Origin: Dipylidium caninum
Lineage: Eukaryota > Platyhelminthes > Cestoda > Cyclophyllidea > Dipylidiidae
Assembly: GCA_017562135.1 (NCBI GenBank)
Contig: QEYB01001312.1
Location: 2,170,001 to 2,234,000, forward strand
Direction of reading: 5' to 3'
Length of the DNA stretch: 64,000 bases
Numbering within the stretch: the first letter of the stretch is position 1; each line of letters opens with the position of its first letter. A program made the position numbers and the translations under genes. Under the pieces are notes generated by a model, which was not told the DNA's origin, ran no database searches, and saw only the letters and a list, made by a program, of their open reading frames with translations. Positions 38,701-50,800 of this stretch are shown in pieces.

Positions 38701-41700
38701 TCCATTGAACCTTAACGTGGACATGGTCAGAAAGTTCGTTGTCAAACTCCACCGCTTTTGTTTCAACAAACTGTACATTGATGTTTGCTTACTGCACCGT
38801 TTTTGTCCTCAATTTCTCGCATTCATATTCGGTGTTGGTACGGCATTAATGTAGCCTTCGACAGATCCCCACTATCATATTACATTTGATAAGTTGTTTT
38901 CAATTTCCCGTTTCATCGCATATATCGCTTAAAATGGAATATGCTGCTGATGTCTTAAACGGGGAATGCTAGTTTGCCGTAATTGTCATGGGAACGGATA
39001 GTGGTTTTATACTAAGCATTGAATGTTGATGCCACGGGTGATTTTGAAGCAATATTGGCGAGAAAGAATTTATGAGACGTAGTCTGATTCCAACACACTA
39101 GAAGATATTCGCCTCAGCTATCCAGTGATTGTAGACAGTAACCGTGCCAAACCATGACCTCGATAACCTTTGTAGAGAGCTGATATTTAGTGGTACATTT
39201 AAAAAAGGTTTGAAATCTGAACAGACCTTTATGAAAAACTGGGAGAATTTTAACTGGTTTTATGAATTTTCTGGAGTCACAATTTTTCGACTGAAAAGCT
39301 GAAGTATTTGTATGCCCTTTTCTGTGTAACGAAAAGAATGCATAAGTCAAAGCAATCTGAGATTATTTTCCCTGCTATCACCTTAAGACGACTAGTCCTC
39401 TTCTTGTCTTCCTTATTTTGCCCACTGGAACGACTTATGCAGGGAATTCATCCGTTTTTACACTTTATTTGCATTTTATTTGCATTGTCTTTCATCTGTT
39501 TGTGTTTAATATGCAAGAAAGTGTTACGTATACTTTGCCTTCTCTCTTCTCCTAGGCAAATTAATAGAACATAACTAAAACTGTCATTCATTCTTCTTTG
39601 TTGTTAATGCGTGCGCAAGACAGTGTTTGAGCATACGGTCTACCGGAAAGTTGTGCCCTTTTTTATGACAATAATTTTCGACAAGTAGCACGTTTATTTG
39701 GCGCATGTCCAATTCTCTATTTTTATCGCTTCATGTATACATACTGACGGAGCAACATAACTAAAACAAAGTTGATTCACGTTAGTTTTAAGTGTGAAGC
39801 GTTGGCGTACCCGTGGCTACTGATGAAGTTCACTTATGCCGCTGTATTTTATACAAATTTCAACGAGGAAGAAATGCCGCATAATCGTGTAGAAATTTAC
39901 TAAATTGTTTTGTTAAAGTTGCAGTAGTGCATGCAGAAGATGGCCCGGAAAATTTGAAATAGCCATGTTCTGGACGACCATTTTTGATCGACGGCGATGT
40001 TGTTTCATGTTGGAGCAAGATCTTCAACTGACAACATCGCAGATCGCGGAAGGGCTTACTTCAACTCAGTAAACTACTTCAGACGCTCAAGATGGGTGCC
40101 ACCAGAAGAATGTTGCTTTTTCGCAAATTGGAACAAAAAAGATGATAAGAGAATTTTCAGAAGAATGAATCTGGTCCACCTCTTAACAAATTGTCCCCAC
40201 ACTGACAATAAGTCATTAAGAATAATGGCAATTGTATTATTTAATGAAGTTTATTGATCACAATGAAATTTGTATTTTGTTTTATTCCAAAAATGCACAG
40301 AACTTTCTGGTAAATCTTATATATCCTATCTTTTCATGCTGCATCAGTTGCCACCAGAATACCCTAACATTGGAACGCATACTGCGACTGGGTCACCGTC
40401 GAAGACCTCAATTATTAAGATGAGTTGCTAAAAGGAGAGTTTTACAAAACCTTTTCGATTAAAGGTTCTCCCGACAGTCTTCGTTTGAGTACATCCAAAC
40501 ATTTGCGAGACGTCTCGGGCTCTGCAGGCTTCACTACTGCAAGCGGACGGAAGAATGGTAATTCTCAGGGGCATCACTACTGGAGAGAACGTGACTCCGG
40601 CTCGTCTAGCCTCTCCACTTCCCGTGACGTTTCCCTGCATAATAATCCCCATTTCGAGTAAGTCTTATTTCGTGATATAAATAACCGTCTACTAGATGGT
40701 CGTCAGTAAGGCTATAAGCCAAAGCCAATTTTTCACATTATTTCCATTAGTATACTTGAAATTACCTTATTCATTTAAGAACGTTTCGTTGGAACTTTTG
40801 CCGTCTCCCGTGGAGGCTTTTTGGTATGCATGTCGCTTTTTAGCCATGTGTACAATTCGCCAGTATATTCCTTAGAGTTCCTGACCGGTAATTATTTTAA
40901 AAGGTTAATTCACCTTTTTTTGCTTTTTTTACTGCGCAAATTAAATTGTTGGTTGTCTCGAGTACTTTTCTGAAATTTGCATTCTCACATTATCAGAACT
41001 TCATATTCGAGAAACACCATTCAGACTTTTGTTTGAAATATCCTTGATCCCCTCTAATGCTCCTCTTTTGTAAGATATCTCAGATTTCTTTAACACCAAC
41101 CAATCTAGTTCTACTTCTTACCTTAAACTTTTCTTTTCTCCTAAAACCCAACTTTAGATTCTGCGTCTTTTTCCCTATCCTTTAAGTATATTTTCCGGAT
41201 ATTTCATTTTAATTTCTGGCGTTCACAAAAATGACGAATATGCTTTTCACTTTTTCTGCTTTTTGCGAGTACACAAAAAGTTAAAGGAAGTGTACAATGA
41301 CAATGGGTCGGAGAATTTATTCCTTGACCAAGTACATGTCTACATGTCCTCATATCGAAGTTATTAGTAGTTAGATGGAGAAGATAGGCTTACAGAACAC
41401 TGCTTGTAAGACAATTACGAGTTATTTTCGGCGTACGAAAGCTTGTCTCCGATTTTTTTCAAGGTCAGATTCGATATCGATCTATGAAGGCAAGAAAAAA
41501 GGGTTGACACGCTCTTTGATGCAGTCAGACAGCTATCACAAGCTTGCTGTCTTTTCGCAATTTCTCCCGCATTGCGTAGCCACATGCGGCGTGAAGTGGA
41601 GTTGATTGGCTGATTGGCGCTTGTGTCTGCAGAATGGATGGTTCCTTTAGGCAATTAAGAAAGCAACTAACTCATCGGTCAGCTGCTTCATTCATCATCC

Positions 41701-41855
41701 CGCGGTCTGATTGGCTCGAGTCTTTCTATCTCCTGGCACGCGCCAACGGGTGAAATTCACGCACTCGCGCACATACACGCTAGTGCAAGCGCCACGATCT
41801 CCGTTGCCGCGACGTACACTTTTTCCGATGCCACTTGGGATTAATAACATCTGAT

Positions 41856-41890
<35 letters not shown>

Positions 41891-44800
41891 GATAGTTAAT
41901 CACAATGGCATTGGGACATGGATCTTCATCGAAGAAGCATCGCAAGTCGCGCCGTGAAGATAGTGCCGCCGAGGAGTCTACGAAGCCCAGGAAGTCATTA
42001 ATACAAGCCTTATGGCGTCGGCATTCCTCATCTTCCAACAATTCCGCAAATGTGACAGCTTCACCGCGCACTCGCACACTCTCGCCCAATCAGTCACCGT
42101 TCAGTCGAAAGATCAGCGCTCCCGCTGTGAGTTCATTGGAGCAGGCGTTGCGAATCGCCAGGGGTCAAGTGGAGGATGAGGTTGAGGATTTGGGGGATGG
42201 AGGTGGAAAGGAAGCGGTGTATGATCGAACCAATGAACCAACCGCTTACCAGTCATCACAATCCAGTGGATTCTTACCTAGAATTCCAGAACATGGGGAG
42301 AGTAACTATTCGGCAGCTCAGCTGGAAAGACTGAAAGCTGCGGTGGTTCGTCGAGCTAATAGTCGATCGGATCGCAGTGAACTAAATTCCGCACCACCGG
42401 GAATATACTGGCCGGATGGGGAGACTCCTCCACAGTCTGCGACGTCAAATCAGCCGCAGCCTCAACCATCACAGCAACACCCTCAACCTCACCACAACTC
42501 GCCGGCTTTCGTGCTAGGTGATCGTTTACCCCGCATTGCACCTCTCAGTCGGCCTACCTCGTCCGTATTTTTCAGTGACACACGAAGCCCGGTGACAAGT
42601 TTTTGCGCCTCGCCTGCTCGTACCGTCTCCCCCACCCCCTTCCCACACCGACCCCTTCCTCCACCACCACCCTTGATCGATAGACGTGGGAATAAAATGA
42701 GCAAATCTTTTAACCTTGGAGCCAGTTCTGGCCCCATGTGGCGCGCGATTCCGCCCAAATCACCTACTGGCGAAATTGAGGTGATAGATACGGCAGTTTA
42801 TAGCAATGTCAAAATCCCACTTTTGCGGTGAGTCTCGTCTGGTTGCTAACTTAACTGGTTCGGAGAACTTTGCGATGTTATTTTTTCGCAGCACAACAAT
42901 TCCCTCTGGTGGTTGTTCCCTCTTTTTGGTCTTCATTCATCTTGTTCTGTCCATCTTCTTTGCTTTAACGACGCTGGTGGCATTCAGAAATTGAGATTTT
43001 CAAAAAATACTATTTTATTAACACTAGTGTCTGCGCTAGTTCTGGCTTTGATTGAAAGAGCGGCGTCAGGGAACATGGCTCGTGTTGAAAAGGCGAGTTG
43101 TTGCATAAATGCACAATTGTGGGAAAATGGTGTTTAGTTGCTTTTCATTGCTCTCCTCCTTCAGCTTTGGTTTATGAAGCGATACTGGATGGTAAATAGG
43201 TAAAATGACCTCCTTAGGTTTGATTGATACTATTGTGCATGGTTTCGCAACTTTTTTCATGTATCTTTTCGGCCACTATGTTTTTTTGGTAAACTACATC
43301 CAACTTGTCTGCATTCAATTACTCCATAAGCTGTAGACAAGTTTCGGTGCCAGCGCTTTGTAAATGATCCATTTCATTAACATCCTTCATACACTCGTTA
43401 AGAAAAGCTTTTCTAACCACCTAACCGATAGTGGCTTTGAAAACCTTGGACGGAAAGTTTACGACTACTTTTTTAATTTATCTCATTGAACCGATAAGAA
43501 ATATGCTGTATTCACTGATAAATGAATTCTCCTCTTGGAAATCAGGTATCCATCTTGGCCCATCACCATTTTTCCATGTTCACTTGTGAGGACTTCCCAG
43601 TTAGCCACACACAAGCCTTTAAACACCTTTACTGAGGTAATTGGGATCTTGGACTGAATATGGTTTTCGCCACTTTTCCGCTTTAATGGTCTTCTACTCG
43701 GTTGTTGGACATTCACGCCACTGATAACCATAAGCCAAATCACAAAATGAGGGTATTTACTTCTTCGCTAGAAATTTTTGTGAAATACCATTCCCGTTTT
43801 CTGCTATTTATCCTTTATTGTCTTTTTCTTTACTTCTAGTATAATTATCCTTTGTTGCCCATTGCTCTGGGCAAAATTCTCATTTCAAATTTGGTGTTTT
43901 ACATCAGATCAAAATATCACATCTATCATTTTTGGTGGATATTTACTTCTCTTGCTACTTCCCCTTTTTTTCACTGTTGGTGAATAAATTCTCCAAGCAT
44001 CTAGGATCTAAAACTTTGTGTTCATATCTTTTTTCCCTGTTTCGTGCTAATATCTTTAGATAGCTTTTTAGAGCTAGTAAATGTTATTTTTTGTCTGGGA
44101 AGCAATTTTTTCTCTACAAGTCAAGAAAAGAGCAATAAGGAGACGAAATGTGTGATTCAGGTGTGCCGCCACTGCGTCTGTCGTCTATTAGCGTGCGGTG
44201 ATTTCCTGCCATTAAACTTGAGGAAATGCAAGGTCATACCCTATCAATGAGTTTACACATCTACAGTCATACATACACGCAAACACTCTCACGACACTGG
44301 TAATCTGTCGCCTCTGCCACTTCTTTACTTGCTAATGAGTGAAGGGGACGACATGTAATTCAATTTCTCGCATCACAGAAGAGGAGTTCTTGCATGTTAT
44401 TACGTTGTCACGACGATACAAAGCGGCCCTTTGCCTTGCTGTCCTTCTACCACCCTTCTATGATAGGCTGATCTCACTCGTACCGAATTCCACTCCTTAC
44501 ACAAATTCGATATTTTGTTTCTATGCCACTATTTTCACCCACAATGCCATAATTGCCTTCTTTTCAAATGTAAAAGATACTAGTATTGAGATGGCAACAC
44601 TTAACAATGTGGACGACGAAAGTAGTGACACAAAAAGTTGGCATGTGGACCGTAATGCGCAAAGGCAAAGTTCAACAACCACCATATGCGCTTATCTCTA
44701 AAGAAAATACGAACCTCGTGACAGAAGAAGACTTTGTGACATGCTTTTTGTCGGTTAAAGCAAACTTTGATAGAGGTTGGGCCCGTAAAGTTTTGGTGCT

Positions 44801-47800
44801 GCTTATAGTGATTTTTTTAACTTCCTATGAGAATGGCCTTTGCCTAAACTTGGGTTTGCTGTTATTTATGCTCTGTCACTTCTGAACCTCCGATATATGG
44901 TTCCAATTAATAAGAAGGAATTTCTGTCGCCGATCTGTGAACATTCACGAAAGTTGTCTTATTTCACAGTTCCCATGTTATTTCATTCTATGTTAGCATA
45001 TTCTTCTCATAGATTTTTTATTATCTTTCAAGAACTGCAATTTTGTCGTCTGATTAGATCTCTTAACTGTATTCCACGCACCGGAGATTAGAATTCGAAT
45101 TGGTCGTGACGCAGCATTTCCAGGCCTCTGAAATTAGTTCTCATTGCGGATTCAGCTTGTGACCTGCATAAATGCATTCGCACGATTCAGCCGGTTCATT
45201 TTACCTCTTTGCATTTGCATTCGCACAACTTTTATGCCTACGGCCTCCATTTCCTCACAAACTAGTTTCCGTACATCTTCAGCGTATATGTTTTTTTTTA
45301 TTATAACAAGGTCCTAGAGCTGAATAGTCTTTAAATTAACGGTTTATGTTAATGACACATTGGCCGAGTGGTTTTGGGTTGTTTTTTGAATGAGCAGGAT
45401 GGGGGGGGGGGGGAAATGGGAGGAAGGGAGTTCTACTCTTGTTTGAAAAAATTTCGATTTTTGGTTTTAGTCGATGGTGTTGACGTTTACACACCTTCAA
45501 GTTTGTTGATTGATTGTGTGGGTAGTCGAGGCGTTACCTCCTCCAGGTTCACGTTACCAACATAACTTCCATCCACATTCATTGAATCAGTGTTTACCCA
45601 CGGCGTCAGTAACTTGATTGACAAATTTTTCGACTAATTATAGCTTCTTTTAAGACACGTATTATATATGTGAATATTATACACACACCTGCCCCATACC
45701 ACTCAATGATTAATGATTCCTTTTTATGTTTCTGGTTTTTAGAAATTGGTGTCCTTACCTCACTTTATTGCGATCATTCATAAACATTCTGGTTATTTTA
45801 AAATGTCGCCGTCAGCAATTCCTACTGTGAGAGAATTAAAAATACCCAGATGTTTGAAAATAACTACTGATTATTGGTGAATTGACTTATCCACTTATTT
45901 TGACACATAAAATTTCACAATGCAGATATTCTTCCCTCTCGTGTAAAAGTACATATTCCCTGATTGGTTTTCTATTCGACGTTTTCCGAGTTTTTATATA
46001 CATAAAGTGAAATCCGTCTTGCCTCTTCGTCTCCGCCGTCTGCCTGTCCGGTGGTTTAAAGATTGCTAAGTAGCCGTATAAATCTCCCCGTACTTCCGTT
46101 GACGTTAGCCACAAGCCTCACACCCTTCTCTGTGTTACCATTGCAACTATGTATATCCCCATCTACGGTGGGTTTGCTTGATTATTTTTCAGCTAAACGT
46201 TCATTCGATCGATGCGAATACTTTCCCACTTTTTCCATTTAGACTGTCCTTGCTGGAGGCCTTCGTCGTCACGTCTCACATCGCAACGCATATACTAATT
46301 AATTCGGCCGTCTAGCGTGTCCATTTCAGGCTTGTTATGCAAAATTTTGGGAAAATGGGCTGACCTATTCATACACATTTGTGTTTTTCGAATGTTACTC
46401 GCCCCATTAGCTTAATCATCATAGTTTCTAAAATTTACCGCCTCTTGTTGGAGAATCGGAGTTGAATGCAGGATGATGGGTTTATTTCAGCTCTCTACAT
46501 CTATATAATGGCTACAATTAGTGTAAAAACGTGTCAGCTTTAGTCTTCTTAACAAGTTTGAAGTTGACTTATTTGCATTGCATATTAAGTGTATCAATAA
46601 TCCTATTTGATCTGTCCAAACAAAAGTGTTTCGAGCTTTCTCCACGTAACTGACTCCACGTAGTATCACATGACACCCATTGTTACAATACCTTCGGCGT
46701 AATAATAAATTTTTGGCTTGTACTTTGGGCTCCCGTCTTCAAATCTACATTTTCATGAACCACCTTCGGCCCTACAATGTCCTGAATTATACAACATTTA
46801 TTCGCTGTGCATGAAGATTTACTTCCAGGTTTTTGGATGCCATAATTTTTTCCACATTTTTTCCCGTTACGGATAAGTCAAGATCGTTTCTTCCTTCCAA
46901 GTCGTGAAAATTATTTACCATTGATCCTAATTGAAATACCCATTTTTATTCGCGTGTATGTTCTTTTCCTTTATTTTGCTCTCCATGTTCTTTAATCATT
47001 CGACATTATGGGCTGCATTAGTTTTATTCCAATATCAAACCCACAATACGGTTAGGAATTAGGTCACGACTTTTGCGTCATTATCCGATTTATTTAAAAT
47101 TTGTTGCCATTTACGGTGAATATCCAACTGTTCGACAGACGGAAATGCTCTCTGTGCTGACAATCATAAGTGGCTTTTTGGCGTCTTTTAACTTGACCCT
47201 GCAACATGAGATCATCACAGCATCCTCCTACAAGGATCTTTTCCTCTCCTCACTGTGCAGTCTTCAAATTAAGTAATTAGTACAAGTAGAGTTGACCTGT
47301 TTGTTCCCTTCCAATTGGATTATCCCTTTTGTCGTTGGTGTATGCATGTCTACGAGTCTGCAGTTCACTCGTCTCCAATTAACACATTTATTGTGGTTTA
47401 AACAGTCAAGATGCTGGTTAATGTCCTCACTTTAATTTCCCTGCCTGAAAGTGCAAAACCCTAGACCTTGCTACTTTTTTGTGCTCTGAATTTGCATTCA
47501 TTACGAATTGCCTCGAGGTGAATATTTTTTTTGGATTGGGGAAGACGTTAATAATTTACCCCTTGGGTAATTGCCATCCTGTTCTCTCACCCAATCTCCT
47601 TCTCTTGCCTACACTTTCTCACGTTTCTTGTTATTTGAATTGGACAAATTAAGGTAATTCATCATGTCTTCTAAGTCAGTGCGGTAAAGCGATCCTTTTT
47701 CAATTTTGGTGTTCCCATGTATGTGATCTCCAGTGTAGACTATTAAAAAGCCACCACTATTTTCAATCCCTTGTCTCGCTACCACAAAAATTATTACTGA

Positions 47801-50800
47801 GTGCCTGGCACTATTACTACCACTCATGATTGCTAATAATCTCTGTAATCGTACTTCCCAACAAATGATAGTTAATGCAAGTGTATTTTATTAATTTGTA
47901 TTTATTTCCAGAGCCCTAGTATCGGTGGCAGGTAGTCCTCTTCCAATCATGCAGATGTTGGATGATATTTGCAATTTCATGAACTTTTGAAATTATCTAA
48001 GTGAATACATTTTGTGTTTATTTGAGCAAGTTAAAAGAAACTAGTGATCCTTTGATAGTCTTATAGGTAGGACGACGCTGTATGGAATAGGCTGATAAAT
48101 TAGGGCAATAAAAATCCGAGAACAAGCTTACATTTGGGATATAAAATAGCATTCTGAAAGCAAAAACCTCACCAATTGTCGTTTTTTGCGTGAAATAGAG
48201 GATCTCAGTTTTTGTTCTACTTGTTCCATTACCGCCTCGTAAATCATTCCTTTTTCGCTCTTCAGTTTATCTTGTGTCTTAGGCAATTTCTGAAGCCTTT
48301 TCCAGGTTTCAGTGGTGGTGTCAATTATGCCTCCAGTGTCATATGCATGTCCAAGTGATTCAGTTGTTTGAACTTTTCGTGTTATGTTTGAAGAACACCA
48401 ATTTTCTTTGGAGACTTCCCCCTTCCAACCCCTTTATTATATAAACAGTTTCTATTGCTAGTCTTGCCAAACCCTCTGATACTCTACCGTAGTTTTGCTA
48501 ATATCAGTCTTTTATTACAATTCAATTTTTTTCCATATTGCGGTCTCAGTGTTCCGACTTTTCCGCAGTTTATATCTATTTCGAGCACCCCGTAATATCG
48601 AGACGCGATTTAGATATTATGTATGTATGGTATTTCGATAACAGAATGGCCTCACCGCCAGCCGGAAGCGCTTCGTCAACGGGTCATTCGCCTTTGCCAC
48701 ACTCCGGGGGATCGGTGCGGGTACACTCCCAGTCGCCCCCACCGCCAGCGGCTCAGCCGCATTTACTGGCACGGGACCATCGACACCGACAACACCAGGC
48801 GCCCCTGGCACAGCCCCCCTCCTCTCCGGGTCTGGAACGACGTCGCAACCTCAGTCCACGTCAACCGACTACTACCGCTGCCTCTTCTTCACACAGTGCC
48901 TCTCCTGTCCTCTCAAACAGTCCCAGTAAGTCGTGCCTATCCTCAAAATTATCTGCCTCCTCTTCCATGATGAAGGTGAAAAGTGACGATTCAAATTACG
49001 TTCTCCTTGAGTTCTATTTTCACCTCGCTTCGCCCGCTACAAGATTGCTTATTGCCTTTATATTTGGGTTGGTAAGGTTTAGGAGATCCTAATTTGCGTG
49101 GTTGAACAGGAACGAAGGAATCAGCTTGTTAACCCCACCGAAAATATGCGCCGGGGAAAAAAAGGTCATGTCTATGGATACTTAGGGTAAATCCAGAGTC
49201 TGATCAGGAGAGTTGGCGATGGGACGCATTGACACATCAGTTTTTATGATCTAAATTCGTTCTTACTTTTAGTCTACTGGCTCCCCAGGAAGAGTTATTT
49301 ATTTTCTTGTCTATCGCTCTATCAATTAATCAAATAATTATGGTATATAAGCAATCGAGATAGGAGTCTACCCGGAATTATGTGTTCACTCTCATAAGGT
49401 CTGCTGTTTGACCGCTGTATGCACTCGAATTGGCACGCGAATGCACCACTCCTCCGCCCCCTCGCCCTCATCCTCACCCCGTCCGCCATCGATTTTGGGC
49501 TTGGCATGAAAAACTAGCCAGTCTCTCAGTCGCCTTTTTTAGATAGCGCGATGACATTTGTCATCGTACCTCTTCGGTGGCATAATCTCTCAGGCCTCTT
49601 TGTTTATCGCCTACGCTCAACCGACCACAATTGAGAGTATCCGAGCAGGCAGAGCTCTCGACACAACCACATTTCTTCGCACAAGTCCCACACTACTTCG
49701 TTTCTCTGATAGCGCGTTCACGCTAGTAATGTGCATCACAGAGTAATGGCAGCAGAATCATGTTAACCACAATTCATTCTCCCTATTTTGGTAATAACCT
49801 GGATGTGAAAGTGATATTTACCTCTCTTACTCGCCCTTTACCATCTATGAAAAATTTATCCCTTTTACCTTTGTACTTTTTTATGACTTAAAGGAAACTT
49901 GTTGAATATTAATACAGGCCCAGATGTTATCCCACATTGTGAGGTCATCCATGGTACAATTTGTTTAAGACGATTACTTGTGTTGAGCTCTCAAATATGT
50001 TTAAGGTTGGGAATTTCGAGCTGTTTCTAAACTATCATCTGAAGTTATCTTTTTTAATAGTTATGCAACTAAAGTTTTATTAAGTTACTTTACGAGATTT
50101 CCAATCATGCGTAGCCATTATTTGTTTCTACAAAAAAACTTTCAGTAAAATTATTCTCTGTTTTGCTTCATTACTTTAACGTGACGTTAGATTTCAGTAA
50201 TAATTCTGACCTTCCCAATGGTTGAACTTTTCTTTTTCTTTTCTGAATACGGAAACGTTTCTCGACATTCTGATTAGACTTGTTCGGCTTCCCAATGTTG
50301 CCTGTCAAGGGAGAAGGTGACGTTCTATGCATCTGTCATTACAATACCCTGTACACCTAGCGGAAACTTTCGTCATCCTTTTAGTTACTATTTTCGCATA
50401 TTTTTTGGTTCAATGAAAGACACCGCATGAATTATACGCCTGAAGTCTTTCGGCACCGTACGACTTTCATTTTGTGATCAACTTCACGTTTCCATGCACT
50501 CCTTGTTAGTGAATTCGTGTAGCTTCTACATTTTTTAGACCACGGGATAAATGACTTTTACTTTGACTACCTCTATTTGATCACCGACTGTCTATTGCTT
50601 CCACATTGGTTTCCACAACCTCTCAGGTTAATTTTGTTAATAAATTTGGTCAGTCGTACAACTTCAAGGGCTTTCCTAGACATGCAATACTTTGTAAAAT
50701 GAAAAATAAGTCTGTAGGGGTGAAAAAACTAATAAACGTTTCATTCGTTTACAAACTGCTGTCTTTGAAAACATTCCTCTGCATGAATGTGGGAACCCCT

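Noticed and set aside
42489..42758. Minus-strand frame with a Gly-rich run
   Set aside because: Antisense of the proline-rich block in the exon 41905-42827.
44339..44885. Two overlapping frames of about 100-120 codons in an intron
   Set aside because: No recognisable domain, no consensus splice sites in matching phase; likely chance.
45361..45390. tRNA-like TGGCCGAGTGGTT (D-arm of Leu/Ser tRNAs)
   Set aside because: No acceptor-stem pairing and no T-arm GGTTCGA-type sequence follows at the right distance; a poly-G run comes instead.
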